In this document: one piece after another, positions 27,305 to 35,713 of the stretch
How positions within the stretch are numbered: position 1 is the first letter of the stretch
How the letters are laid out: the number at the start of each line of letters is the position of its first letter
Origin: Rhodopirellula sp.
GTDB taxonomy: Bacteria > Planctomycetota > Planctomycetia > Pirellulales > Thermoguttaceae
Length of the DNA: 45,136 bases
NCBI GenBank assembly: GCA_012728855.1
Contig: JAAYEH010000476.1
Span: forward strand, 1-45,136
Direction: 5' to 3'
Notes under the pieces: generated by a model
Told to the model about the DNA's origin: nothing
What the model saw: the letters and a program-made list of their open reading frames with translations, nothing else
Databases searched by the model: none
Made by a program: the position numbers and the translations under genes

Positions 27305-28135
27305 GTGTCGATCCAATTGGCCACCACCGAGCGAGTAGCGCTCGCAAAGCGTCACTACTACGAGTGTTGCCTTTGCGAGCATCGCTGCCGGGTTCGCCGG
27401 ACGGCCGAGCGGCAAGGCCGGTGCCGAGCGGCTGCAGAAGCCCATGTCTACCGCCACCGCATCGAATGGGGGGAGGAGTTGGAGCTGATCCCCTCGCACT
27501 TGTTCTACCTCTCCGGATGTGACTTGCGGTGCGACTTCTGCATCGGGGGCGCCGATGCGTTCGACGCGTCGCGTGGACGTACACTCAGCGGCGTCTGGCT
27601 GGCGGAAGCGGTGAATTGGGGAACAAGACACGGGGCAAGGAACATCCAATGGGTGGGAGGCGAGCCAACAATTCACCTGCCCGCAATTCTCGAGGCGATG
27701 GCCGCTTGTGAGGATCTGCCGCCGGTTGTGTGGAAATCGAACTTCCACGGAACCCCGGCTGCATTTGACCTGCTTGATGGAATCGTCGATGTCTACGTCG
27801 CCGACTTCAAATTCGGAAACAACGGCTGCGCCCGCCGACTGGCAGGAATCCAGCAGTATGTCGAGATCGTCACCCGGAACCTCGCGATCGCTGCCGGGCA
27901 GGCGGATCTGATCGTACGGCATCTCCTCATGCCCGGACACGACGAGTGCTGCTTTCGCCCGGTCGTCCAGTGGATGGCAGAGCATCTGCCCGCCACGAAA
28001 TTCAGCATCCGCGACGGCTTTCTTCCCAGGTGGCGGGCTGCGCGCCATGCGGAACTGGCACGGCCGTTGCCGATCGATCGAAGCGATTGGGCGCGGCATC
28101 TCGCGCTGGAACACGGACTGCGCCTGGTTCGCTAG
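27305..28135 (+). CDS. PflX-like radical SAM protein (COG1313 type)
   Basis: 276 residues from GTG 27305; the start is uncertain because no good ribosome site is visible. The N-terminus has a cysteine cluster (C21, C22, C24, C28, C40) as in PflX homologues. LSGCDLRCDFCIG gives the radical SAM CxxxCxxC at C72, C76 and C79. VGGEPTIH is the glycine/SAM-binding strand. The family resembles pyruvate formate-lyase activating enzyme, but its true substrate is unknown. It ends 34 bp before the small protein that opens the Ycf46-like cluster and is likely cotranscribed with it. Confidence 0.85.
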   Translation: MSIQLATTERVALAKRHYYECCLCEHRCRVRRTAERQGRCRAAAEAHVYRHRIEWGEELELIPSHLFYLSGCDLRCDFCIGGADAFDASRGRTLSGVWLAEAVNWGTRHGARNIQWVGGEPTIHLPAILEAMAACEDLPPVVWKSNFHGTPAAFDLLDGIVDVYVADFKFGNNGCARRLAGIQQYVEIVTRNLAIAAGQADLIVRHLLMPGHDECCFRPVVQWMAEHLPATKFSIRDGFLPRWRAARHAELARPLPIDRSDWARHLALEHGLRLVR

Positions 28136-28169
28136 GGGAAACCGTTTGCAACACGAAGACGAAACAAGC

Positions 28170-28343
28170 ATGACCGAGATCACGATCCTGCCCGACGGCC
28201 GCATTTGCATCTTCGGCCTGTCGCGAGAGGTGCTCGAAGTCCTCGATGCCGCCGAACTGGCCGACACGGCGGTGAAACAGCGACTGGCTCTCCTCCGCCG
28301 CACCGACGCGCCTGCGGGAATCGAAGAAAGAATGTCCCCATGA
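28170..28343 (+). CDS. Small 57-residue protein of the Ycf46 cluster
   Basis: 57 residues from ATG 28170. It starts MTEITILPDGRICIFGLSRE and continues with an amphipathic helix VLEVLDAAELADT and an Arg-rich tail. No domain I can name. Its stop codon overlaps the start of the AAA+ gene (ATGA, 28340-28343), so the two are translationally coupled. The position suggests an adaptor or partner of the ATPase; this is inference from context only. Confidence 0.65.
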   Translation: MTEITILPDGRICIFGLSREVLEVLDAAELADTAVKQRLALLRRTDAPAGIEERMSP

Positions 28344-29986
28344 ACGATCAACCTCCCAAGTCTGTCGCGGCGGCATCTCCTCCCCCCGGCGCGAAGCGGA
28401 TCCGCAAGCCCTCGGCTGTCCGGCGACTTTCGGCAGCCGAGGAGATGGAAGTCCTGATCCGGGCCCGCTACCCGATCATTTACGTCCAGACATGGGAGGA
28501 GGAGCGGGTCGAACTTTGCCTGCGCAAGATCGCCGAGCAGCGCGAGAAGCAGCTCTTCGTCTGGACGGTGACGCAGGGGGTGGTGAAGTCCGGCGCCGAG
28601 CCGCAGCGGTCCAACGTCCGCTCGGGCAATACCACCGATCCGATCGCCGCGTTGGACGCCGTGATCGAACAGGTCCAGCCCGCCATCTACTTGTTCAAGG
28701 ATTTCCACTGTTTCACTGAAGACAACCGCTGCAACCTCACGGTGATCCGCCGGCTTCGCGACGTGGCCTATCATCTCCGCGACACCTACAAGTCCGTCGT
28801 CATCACATCGCCGCTGATGCGGATTGCGCCGGAACTGGCCAAGGACATTACCGTGGTCGAGTTCGGTCTCCCGGGCGTCGAGGACTTCAACACGCTGCTG
28901 GACCGGATCATCGACGACGTGCAGGGCAATCCGCAAGTTCGGGTCGACTTGCCGCCGGACGGTCGCGAGCGACTGCTCGACGCCGCGCGCGGGCTAACGC
29001 TCAAGGAGGCCGAAAACGTCTTTGCGAAGACCCTTGTGCTCGACGGCAAGCTCGATGCCGACGACGTGAGTGTGGTCTTCAGCGAGAAACAGCAGATCAT
29101 CAAGAAAAGCGGCCTGTTGGAATACTATGAAACCCAGGAGCGGTTTGCCCACGTCGGCGGGCTGGACAATCTCAAGGCCTGGCTGGCGAAACGGAGCATC
29201 GCCTTCACCAACCGCGCCGCCCGCTTCGGCCTGCCGGCCCCGCGCGGGGCGTTGCTCTTGGGAGTGCAGGGATGCGGCAAGAGCCTCTGCGCCAAGGCGG
29301 TGGCCGGGCTCTGGAAGCTCCCGCTCTTGCGGTTCGACATCGGCAGGATGTTTGCCGGGCTGGTCGGGTCGAGCGAGGAGAATATCCGCCGCGCGATTCA
29401 GACGGCCGAAAGCGTGGCTCCGGCGATCCTCTGGGTCGACGAGATCGACAAGGCCCTGGCCGGAAGCGCCGGCTCGGCGTCGAGCGACGGAGGCACGGCG
29501 TCCCGCGTCTTCGGTACGCTGTTGACCTGGCTATCCGAGAAGACGGCCCCCGTCTTCGTGATCGCCACGGCCAACGACATCAGCCATCTGCCGGCGGAGC
29601 TGTTGAGGAAGGGGCGGCTCGACGAGATCTTCTTCGTCGATCTTCCCACGGAGTCGGAACGCCTCGATATCCTGCGCATCCATTTCGCCCGCCGAGGCCG
29701 CGACCCCAAAGATTTCGACTTGGATGTGCTGGCCCGGCTGAGTGAAGGCTTCAGCGGGGCGGAGATTGAAGAGGCGATCGTGTCGGCCTTGTTCGACGCC
29801 TTTAGCCAGCAGACGGAACTCAACACGGAGCACGTTCGCCAGAGCCTGGTGGAAACAGTTCCGCTGTCACGGACGATGAACGAGGAACTCAATCGGCTCC
29901 GCGGTTGGGCGCACGGCCGCGCGCGGCCCGCCTCGGGAAAACTGGCGGAAACGGCGGAGGTAACCCGCCGCAAGATCGAATTGTGA
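28340..29986 (+). CDS. Ycf46-like AAA+ ATPase
   Basis: 548 residues. The N-terminal half (about 30-260) is the Ycf46-type domain (EEMEVLIRARYPIIYVQTWE, AIYLFKDFH, VVITSPL). The AAA+ module follows: Walker A GVQGCGKS at 308-315, Walker B ILWVDEID at 363-370, then sensor 1 VIATAND and a HEAT-free lid domain FSGAEIEEAIVSALFDAF. A Pro/Lys-rich leader and basic tail lie outside the domains. Ycf46 in cyanobacteria affects inorganic carbon use; the role here is unknown. DUF1257 and DUF2997 genes follow, the same partners as in cyanobacteria. Confidence 0.88.
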   Translation: MNDQPPKSVAAASPPPGAKRIRKPSAVRRLSAAEEMEVLIRARYPIIYVQTWEEERVELCLRKIAEQREKQLFVWTVTQGVVKSGAEPQRSNVRSGNTTDPIAALDAVIEQVQPAIYLFKDFHCFTEDNRCNLTVIRRLRDVAYHLRDTYKSVVITSPLMRIAPELAKDITVVEFGLPGVEDFNTLLDRIIDDVQGNPQVRVDLPPDGRERLLDAARGLTLKEAENVFAKTLVLDGKLDADDVSVVFSEKQQIIKKSGLLEYYETQERFAHVGGLDNLKAWLAKRSIAFTNRAARFGLPAPRGALLLGVQGCGKSLCAKAVAGLWKLPLLRFDIGRMFAGLVGSSEENIRRAIQTAESVAPAILWVDEIDKALAGSAGSASSDGGTASRVFGTLLTWLSEKTAPVFVIATANDISHLPAELLRKGRLDEIFFVDLPTESERLDILRIHFARRGRDPKDFDLDVLARLSEGFSGAEIEEAIVSALFDAFSQQTELNTEHVRQSLVETVPLSRTMNEELNRLRGWAHGRARPASGKLAETAEVTRRKIEL

Positions 29987-30064
29987 GAATGAGAAGAGGT
30001 CGCGGATTGCCAACAGGGGCGGCGCCGCGGCATAGTCCACTCGCCCCGTAAGGAGGTGCCTGCC

Positions 30065-30517
30065 ATGAGTTCCGTTGTTGTCGTAGCACCGATCATCATC
30101 GCCAACTGGCCGGCGATCACGGCGGCGGTAACCGCGGCGGTCGCCACCATGGGCTTTGCCGTCGCTCGCCAGGGCGCCGAGGAGCACCAGGCCGCTACGA
30201 CCCGCGAGGAGATCGAGGTCGAGGACAGCGAGATTCTCGAAGCGGCGGCCGGAACCGACCGGGAACTGGTTGTCGAGCGCGACGGACTTCGAGCGGTCTT
30301 TCGCCGCGACGCGCGCGGCGCCCTGCGGGTCTGCATGGAAGGCAACGGCTATTCCAAGGCCCAGATGCGGCAGATCGGCCAGGACTTGATCGACCGGGTA
30401 ACCCAGCAGTATGTGTATCATCGCGTCGTCACCGAGCTGAAGAACCGCAAGATGAACATCGTTGATGAAGAAGTCACCGAGGACCGTACCGTGAAGATCC
30501 GGGTCCGCAACTGGTAA
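30065..30517 (+). CDS. DUF1257 (Ycf35-like) protein
   Basis: 150 residues from ATG 30065 with TAAGGAGG just upstream (30049-30056). The N-terminus is hydrophobic (IIIANWPAITAAVTAAVATMG). The C-terminal half has the DUF1257 pattern: YSKAQMRQIGQDLIDRVTQQ, then YVYHRVVTELKNRKMNIVDE and VTEDRTVKIRVRNW. Function unknown. Its position directly after a Ycf46-like ATPase repeats the cyanobacterial arrangement. It lies 9 bp before the DUF2997 gene. Confidence 0.72.
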   Translation: MSSVVVVAPIIIANWPAITAAVTAAVATMGFAVARQGAEEHQAATTREEIEVEDSEILEAAAGTDRELVVERDGLRAVFRRDARGALRVCMEGNGYSKAQMRQIGQDLIDRVTQQYVYHRVVTELKNRKMNIVDEEVTEDRTVKIRVRNW

Positions 30518-30526
30518 GGAATTGTC

Positions 30527-30733
30527 ATGCCCAAAGAAGAACTGGAAATCGAAATCAGCCCCTCGGGCAAAGTCACCATGCGGACAATCGGGATCAAAGG
30601 TTCGCGGTGCTTGGATTATGCCGATCTGCTCGCCCAGATCGTCGGACGGGAGGAATCGCGGCAGTTGACCAGCGAGTACTACCAGGCGGAAGCCACCGTC
30701 GGCCAACAGAGCCATGTGAAGCAGCGCAGGTAG
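30527..30733 (+). CDS. DUF2997 protein
   Basis: 68 residues, ATG 30527. EIEISPSGKVTMRTIGIKGS, then RCLDYADLLAQIVG and LTSEYYQ, match the DUF2997 layout of a short beta-hairpin, a conserved cysteine and a helix. It is the third member of the Ycf46/DUF1257/DUF2997 set, and two bases separate it from the next gene. Function unknown. Confidence 0.78.
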   Translation: MPKEELEIEISPSGKVTMRTIGIKGSRCLDYADLLAQIVGREESRQLTSEYYQAEATVGQQSHVKQRR

Positions 30734-30735
30734 CC

Positions 30736-31749
30736 ATGCAGTGCCCCAGTTGCCAGTTCCAGAACATGCCGGGCGTTGCGGTCTGCGGCCAATGTGGATC
30801 GCGGCTCCAGTTGAGCGGCGTGGCGATCGCCGTCCATCCGCCCCGAGCCGGACGGTGGGAGAAACGCTTCCACCGCTGGCTTCCCATCGGACGATACCAC
30901 GCCCTCTTCGACCAACTTCGCGCCGCCGTCTCCGCAGCCACGCCCGATCTCGAAGCGGAAATTGGTCGGGGCGCTCTCTTGCGTATCGTCGTTCCGGGCT
31001 GGCCGCAGATCTTTGCCGGCCAAACTGCCCGAGGCCGGCTGTTTTTCGCATTGTATCTGGCGACGCTGCTCGGAGGGCTGCTTTTCGCCGGCACGCCTGT
31101 CGGCGGCATCCTGTTGGGCCTGGCTCTGGCAACCCACGCGTCGTCGATTCTGGATGTGGTCTACCGCGGCACGCACGATACCCCGTCTCGCATCGTCTAC
31201 TCGGCGGCCTTTCTCCTGCTGGTCGGAATCGCGGTGTACCTCCCCGTCACCTGGGCGGTCACGCGTGTCGCGCTGCCGCGGCGGATCCTGCAGGATGTGC
31301 CGCCATTTGCCGCGGGAGACGTCGTCCTCTGCAACCAGATCGCCTATCGCAGCGGTCCGGCGGACGTGGGCGATGTCGTGCTCTATCTCCCGCCGCAGTT
31401 GCGGTTCCAGCGGCTCGAGCGATATATGGCCTACTATCAATTCGCCGGAGAACGCATCGACCGCGTCCTCGCCCGGGGCGGCCAGCGGGTCGAGTGGCGG
31501 CAGCGGCGGTTGTGGGTGGACGGTGTGCCCATGCCGTGGACGCCGTTGAATCCCGATGTGCTGCCGCCGCAGCTCAACTTGACGGTGCCGGCCGGCAGCC
31601 TCCTTATCCTTCCGACCACCGGTCTGCCCCAGAATTTCTCGCCGACGGCGGCGGAATGGCAGCAGTTGGGTGTGGTGCCGGCCGGGAGCGTGCTTGCGAG
31701 GGTCTACTTGCGCTACCAACCTCTCAGCCGTTTTTGGATCATCCGTTAG
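30736..31749 (+). CDS. Zinc-ribbon membrane protein with degenerate S26 signal-peptidase-like domain
   Basis: 337 residues. C3-x2-C6 and C17-x2-C20 form an N-terminal zinc ribbon. Four or so membrane helices lie between about 85 and 180. The rest reads like a type I signal peptidase: AAGDVVLCNQIAY, VGDVVLYLPP, ERIDRVLARGGQRVEWRQRR, LWVDGVP. The catalytic serine region is replaced by DVPPFAAGD with no Ser, and the usual Lys before R-V is Asp242, so it should be inactive as a peptidase. It is packed into the Ycf46 operon, two bases after DUF2997. A structural or substrate-binding role at the membrane is inferred. Confidence 0.68.
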   Translation: MQCPSCQFQNMPGVAVCGQCGSRLQLSGVAIAVHPPRAGRWEKRFHRWLPIGRYHALFDQLRAAVSAATPDLEAEIGRGALLRIVVPGWPQIFAGQTARGRLFFALYLATLLGGLLFAGTPVGGILLGLALATHASSILDVVYRGTHDTPSRIVYSAAFLLLVGIAVYLPVTWAVTRVALPRRILQDVPPFAAGDVVLCNQIAYRSGPADVGDVVLYLPPQLRFQRLERYMAYYQFAGERIDRVLARGGQRVEWRQRRLWVDGVPMPWTPLNPDVLPPQLNLTVPAGSLLILPTTGLPQNFSPTAAEWQQLGVVPAGSVLARVYLRYQPLSRFWIIR

Positions 31750-31757
31750 GGAGTTTC

Positions 31758-32549
31758 ATGCCGCGATTTGACAAGCTGGAATTCGGCCGCGAACCCGAAA
31801 AAGACTCCCCGTCGCCCAAGCCCGCCTCGCGTCGGCGCGACGCCGACTACTGGGTCCAGCAGGCCGATGAGAATCGCCGCGACGGGCTCTATGAAAATGC
31901 CCTGCGGTTCTACTCCCGTGCCCTGGAAATGGACAAGTCGCTCGTGCCATGCTGGCTTGGGCAAATTCGGATGCTCATCCATTTGGAAGAATACCGGCAG
32001 GCGGAGCTGTGGAGCCGAACCGCGCTGGAACTCTTTCCCGGCAATGCCGGCCTGCTGGCCGGACGAGCCCAGGCGTTCTGCCGGATGAAACAGATCCGGC
32101 GAGCGCACGAGCTGTGCGACGGGGCCCTTCAGCAAGATCCGAAATCGGCCTATGTGTGGCTGGTTCGCGGCGAATTGATGGTGGCCGGCCGCCAGGAGAT
32201 CGACCGGCACTGCTTCGACAGCGCCCAGCAACTCGACTCCGACTGGCTGGTGCCGCTGGAGATCGCGCTGGTCTACCTCGACTATCACAACCCCGCCAAG
32301 GCGATGGCCCGCGCGCGGCGGGCGGTGGACAGCGCTCCCGACCGCCACTATCCCTGGTACGTGCAAGGGCTCTGCCAGCAGCAGTTGTCCTTGGACGCGC
32401 AGGCCCGCGAGAGTTACCGCAACTGCCTCAACCTCAACCCGCGAAACGCCGACGCCGAGCGGCATCTCGCTGAACTTGCCGGGCAGCACTGGTCGCCGCT
32501 GGCCGTCCTCCGCAGGCTGCTCGCCGGATTTCGCAGCCCGGCCCAATGA
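31758..32549 (+). CDS. TPR-repeat protein
   Basis: 263 residues, ATG 31758 with TAGGGAG upstream. After a charged leader (EFGREPEKDSPSPKPASRRR) come about five tetratricopeptide repeats: ADYWVQQADENRRDGLYENA, ALRFYSRALEMDKSLVPCWL, AELWSRTALELFPGNAGLLA, AHELCDGALQQDPKSAYVWL and a last unit ARESYRNCLNLNPRNADAER. It is cytoplasmic and a protein-protein adaptor. It is part of the operon, 8 bp after the zinc-ribbon protein and 32 bp before the PilT-like gene. Confidence 0.82.
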   Translation: MPRFDKLEFGREPEKDSPSPKPASRRRDADYWVQQADENRRDGLYENALRFYSRALEMDKSLVPCWLGQIRMLIHLEEYRQAELWSRTALELFPGNAGLLAGRAQAFCRMKQIRRAHELCDGALQQDPKSAYVWLVRGELMVAGRQEIDRHCFDSAQQLDSDWLVPLEIALVYLDYHNPAKAMARARRAVDSAPDRHYPWYVQGLCQQQLSLDAQARESYRNCLNLNPRNADAERHLAELAGQHWSPLAVLRRLLAGFRSPAQ

Positions 32550-32581
32550 TCGACTTGACCTAATCCCCTCGCGTGACATCG

Positions 32582-33670
32582 ATGACGACGGACTGGACCC
32601 TCGACAAGATTTTAAAAGGCGCCCGCCGCTTCCAAGCGAGCGACATTCACTTGGTTCGCGGTGTGTCGCCGGTCTTTCGCATCAACGGGGAAATCCGTCC
32701 GATCGACGGGCCGCCGCTGGACGTTGCGACGTTGAACCGCTTGCTGGACGAACTGCTCGACGTGCAACAGCGCGAACGGTTCGAGCGGGAATGGGGACTC
32801 TGTTTTTCCCGATTCTGGGAGGGCGTGGGACGGTTCCGGGCGACGCTCTATTACCATGCCCGCTGTCCGGAGATGGCTATCCGGCTCTGCGAGACCAGCA
32901 TCCGCTCGGCGGAGAATCTCGGCTTGCCGCCGGTCATCGAGGAGCTGACGCGTTTGCCCAACGGCCTGATCCTGGTCACCGGGCCGACCGGCGTCGGAAA
33001 GACGACGACGCTGAACATGATGATCGAGACGATCAACCAGGAGCGCCGCGCCAAGATCATCACCATCGAGGATCCGGTGGAATACGAGCACGAGAACTGC
33101 CGCAGCATCATCGTGCAGCAGGAGGTGCAGACCGACGTTCCCTCCTTCAGCGTCGCTCTGGTCAATGCCCTCCGACAGGATCCCGACATCATCGTGATCG
33201 GCGAGATGCGGAACCTGGAAACCATCGAGACCGCCTTGATCGCGGCGGAGACCGGCCACCTCGTAATCGCCACATTGCACACCCCCGACTCCGTGCAGAC
33301 GATCCAACGGATCCAGAGCGTCTTTCCGGCCAGCCAGCAGAACATGATCAACGTGCAACTCGCCAACAGCCTCCAGGCCATTTTCGCCCAGAAGCTTCTG
33401 CCGCGGGCAAACGGCGACGGCCGCGTGGTGGCCTGCGAGATCTGCGTGGCCACGCTGGCCGTGCGGAACAAAATACGCGAGCAGCAATCGCACCAGCTCT
33501 ACAGCGAGATGCAATCCGGCCGCAAGCATCATATGCAGACGATGGACCATGCGCTTTTGGATCTCTACCTCCGCGGCGAGATCAGCTACGACGTCGCACT
33601 GAGCAACGCCCGCGAACCCGACTCGATCCGAAAACGGATCTCCGAACCGCCGCGAAATGACAATCGGTGA
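32582..33670 (+). CDS. pilT: PilT-like type IV pilus retraction ATPase
   Basis: 362 residues from ATG 32582; GTG 32573 in frame is an alternative. The N-terminal PAS-like domain (FQASDIHLVRGVSPVFRING) and the ATPase core follow PilT: Walker A GPTGVGKTTT, Asp box IEDPVEYEHEN, Walker B IIVIGEMRNLETI, His box ATLHTPDSVQT. The end, AVRNKIREQQSHQLYSEMQS, resembles the PilT AIRNLIRE motif. It normally disassembles pili. No pilin or other pilus assembly gene is near, so it may act on another polymer or with the cluster proteins. Confidence 0.85.
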   Translation: MTTDWTLDKILKGARRFQASDIHLVRGVSPVFRINGEIRPIDGPPLDVATLNRLLDELLDVQQRERFEREWGLCFSRFWEGVGRFRATLYYHARCPEMAIRLCETSIRSAENLGLPPVIEELTRLPNGLILVTGPTGVGKTTTLNMMIETINQERRAKIITIEDPVEYEHENCRSIIVQQEVQTDVPSFSVALVNALRQDPDIIVIGEMRNLETIETALIAAETGHLVIATLHTPDSVQTIQRIQSVFPASQQNMINVQLANSLQAIFAQKLLPRANGDGRVVACEICVATLAVRNKIREQQSHQLYSEMQSGRKHHMQTMDHALLDLYLRGEISYDVALSNAREPDSIRKRISEPPRNDNR

Positions 33671-33743
33671 ACTCCACCTTGTTTCTCCTTGACCGGAATC
33701 GAGTATCATGCAAGAGAGGTGATTCTGCTCGGAGAAAGAGGCC

Positions 33744-33850
33744 TTGCCGATGCATGATTGGACCAAGGTCGAGGCCGGGGTTTTCCACGCGTTTCATCAC
33801 CAGTGGATTTCCGAGATCTCGCGTGCCTTGAACCGGGGCTTGCGTCGGTG
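33744..33850 (+). pseudogene. Fragment of a DUF4058-like gene (N-terminus only)
   Basis: About 33 residues: MHDWTKVEAGVFHAFHHQWI then SEISRALNRGL, which resembles the start of a widespread planctomycete/cyanobacterial family that I believe is DUF4058. Homology stops abruptly and the frame runs without a break into the next gene. It is therefore a remnant and should not be fused to the 33918 protein. Confidence 0.5.
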
Positions 33851-33917
33851 CGGTGTTTCGCGCACGATGATGGCGGTGAACCGCTCGTCAATGTTCAGAC
33901 AACAAAGGGATCCCACG

Positions 33918-35402
33918 ATGAAACGACGGCTCGATTCCGAACAGCCCAGTGAGTGTAGCTGCGGGTGTGACCGCAGGGATTTCCTTTCCGCCATGGGCAT
34001 GGCGGCCGGAACGCTCGCGCTAGCCCCTCTCACCGCGAAGGCAGGCGAACCCGGACCGCTCCGGCAGAAAACCGCGGCGGTCGTCCGCGCGGTCTTTCTC
34101 TATCCGCCCTCGCAGACCTTCGGCGGTCCCGACGGCTGGTGGAGCTGGCCCGGCAACGATTTCGATGCGGAGAAACGTCAGGAACAATACGCGGCCGAAC
34201 TGGCACGGGTGGCCGAAAAGCTGGGCATCTCGATCGTTTGCGACGGCCCAGCCGTTGCCAGCGCCGCCGACGCGCAGCGCGTCGCCGGCGAGCTTGGCGC
34301 CGCCAAGCCCGACGGCCTGCTTGTAATCATGTTCTATAACCGCAGTCTGGGTGAGGCCGACTTGCTTTTGAAAACCGCCGAGGATTTGGGCATCCCTGCC
34401 GTGTTTTTCGTGGGGCTGGGCGTCAAGCATGGCCCGGTGAGCCATTACCGCCGGCCGGGCGTGTACTTCATCCAGTCGCTCGACAACCTCCAGGCGATCG
34501 AGTACGGCATGAGGATGATCCACGCCAAGAAGCGGATGGGCCAGAGCCGACTGCTCAGTATCACCGAAGCCCCGGAACCTCGCGAGGGGACGGAGCCCTT
34601 TCTCGGTACGACCATCCGCGTCATTCCCTTCGCCCGCTACGCCGACACGTTTCACAGCGTGCCGATCGGTGAAGAGGGCAAGGCGCTGATCGAATCGGTG
34701 AAGGCTGGAGCCAAGGAGATCCGCGGCATCGCCCCCGAAGCGTTGGAAAACGCCGCCCGCGCCCACTTGGCCATCAAGAAACTCCTCGCCGACGAGCAGG
34801 CTGACGGCGTGACGATGAACTGCCTGAAACGCGGCATGCTCAAGCCGTGCATCAGCTTCGCCACTCTCAATGGGCAACTCGTTCCCGCCGCCTGCGAGAA
34901 CGACCTGCCCGCCGTCTACACCCAGTTGCTCGGTCAGCTACTTACCGGGCGGCCGGGCTTCCAGCACAATCCCTGCTACGATACGGAGAAAAACCACTAC
35001 TACGCCTCGCACTGCACCTGCCCGACGAAAGTGTACGGCCCCGAAGGAACCGACCTGCCGTATCTGTTGCGGCGTTTCGCCCACACCAACGAAGGAAGCT
35101 GCGCGATCCAGGTCTTCTGGAATCCCGGCGACCCGGTCACGATGGTCCGGTACTACCCCGGCGATCCGCCCGCGTTGGACGTTTACGCCGGCAAGGTGGT
35201 CGCATCGCATCCGATGCCGCCGGCCGCCGGCTGTACGACGAACGTCGAGATCGAACTGACCGACCGTGACGACGCCTGCATGGTCCGCGGCCACCACAAC
35301 CTGCTTTTCTGCGGCGACTATGCCCGGCAGTTCCGGCTATTCACGCAGCTTTACAGGATGAAGCTCGCCGACAGCGGTTTCCGCGGGCCGTGGCCGATGT
35401 AA
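33918..35402 (+). CDS. Tat-exported protein, possible sugar-isomerase fold
   Basis: 494 residues from ATG 33918; the frame is open to 33744 but that part is a foreign fragment. CDRRDFLSAMGMAAGTLALA is a twin-arginine signal. The body has three parts reminiscent of the L-fucose/L-arabinose isomerase fold: an N-terminal Rossmann-like unit (KPDGLLVIMFYNRSLGEADL), a middle unit (DGVTMNCLKRGMLKPCISFA) and a C-terminal beta domain. Conserved-looking His and Cys (ASHCTCPTKVYG) could hold a metal. The fold is inference; the family is unknown to me. Confidence 0.6.
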   Translation: MKRRLDSEQPSECSCGCDRRDFLSAMGMAAGTLALAPLTAKAGEPGPLRQKTAAVVRAVFLYPPSQTFGGPDGWWSWPGNDFDAEKRQEQYAAELARVAEKLGISIVCDGPAVASAADAQRVAGELGAAKPDGLLVIMFYNRSLGEADLLLKTAEDLGIPAVFFVGLGVKHGPVSHYRRPGVYFIQSLDNLQAIEYGMRMIHAKKRMGQSRLLSITEAPEPREGTEPFLGTTIRVIPFARYADTFHSVPIGEEGKALIESVKAGAKEIRGIAPEALENAARAHLAIKKLLADEQADGVTMNCLKRGMLKPCISFATLNGQLVPAACENDLPAVYTQLLGQLLTGRPGFQHNPCYDTEKNHYYASHCTCPTKVYGPEGTDLPYLLRRFAHTNEGSCAIQVFWNPGDPVTMVRYYPGDPPALDVYAGKVVASHPMPPAAGCTTNVEIELTDRDDACMVRGHHNLLFCGDYARQFRLFTQLYRMKLADSGFRGPWPM

Positions 35403-35713
35403 CGCGCCCCGCAGAAACAAGACCATATCTTAGCAGCCCGGCTGCAATCATCAGGTCCGACGATGGCGTACGCCAACGGAATTGAAGTGCAGTCGAAATA
35501 CGCGACTTGGACGAAGCCGCAGCGTGGTCCGTTGTTGGGCGGCATCTTCATTGGCCAGCGCTGCAAGATCGAAATCAACCGCAACAAGTTCACCACCAAT
35601 CCGCCGGACTTCGTGAAGATCAGCGTTCGTCCAGGGAACCAACAACGAGGCCGAACGGACACGTCACCAGGCGCCCTAGGCAATATTCCCCAAAGGCTCG
35701 CTCACGACCTCTG
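35403..35713. other. No recognisable gene
   Basis: About 310 bp between the Tat protein and a beta-propeller remnant. Short frames exist on both strands, without family resemblance. The codon pattern is disordered, which fits decayed coding DNA. Confidence 0.5.

Noticed and set aside
28170..28343. RiPP precursor for the radical SAM enzyme
   Set aside because: No leader/core layout, and few Cys, Ser or Thr in the C-terminal part. The radical SAM protein is PflX-like without a SPASM domain, and the small gene is coupled to the ATPase instead.
32582..33670. Evidence for a type IV pilus locus
   Set aside because: Only the PilT-like ATPase is present; no pilin, prepilin peptidase, PilB or secretin gene is nearby.
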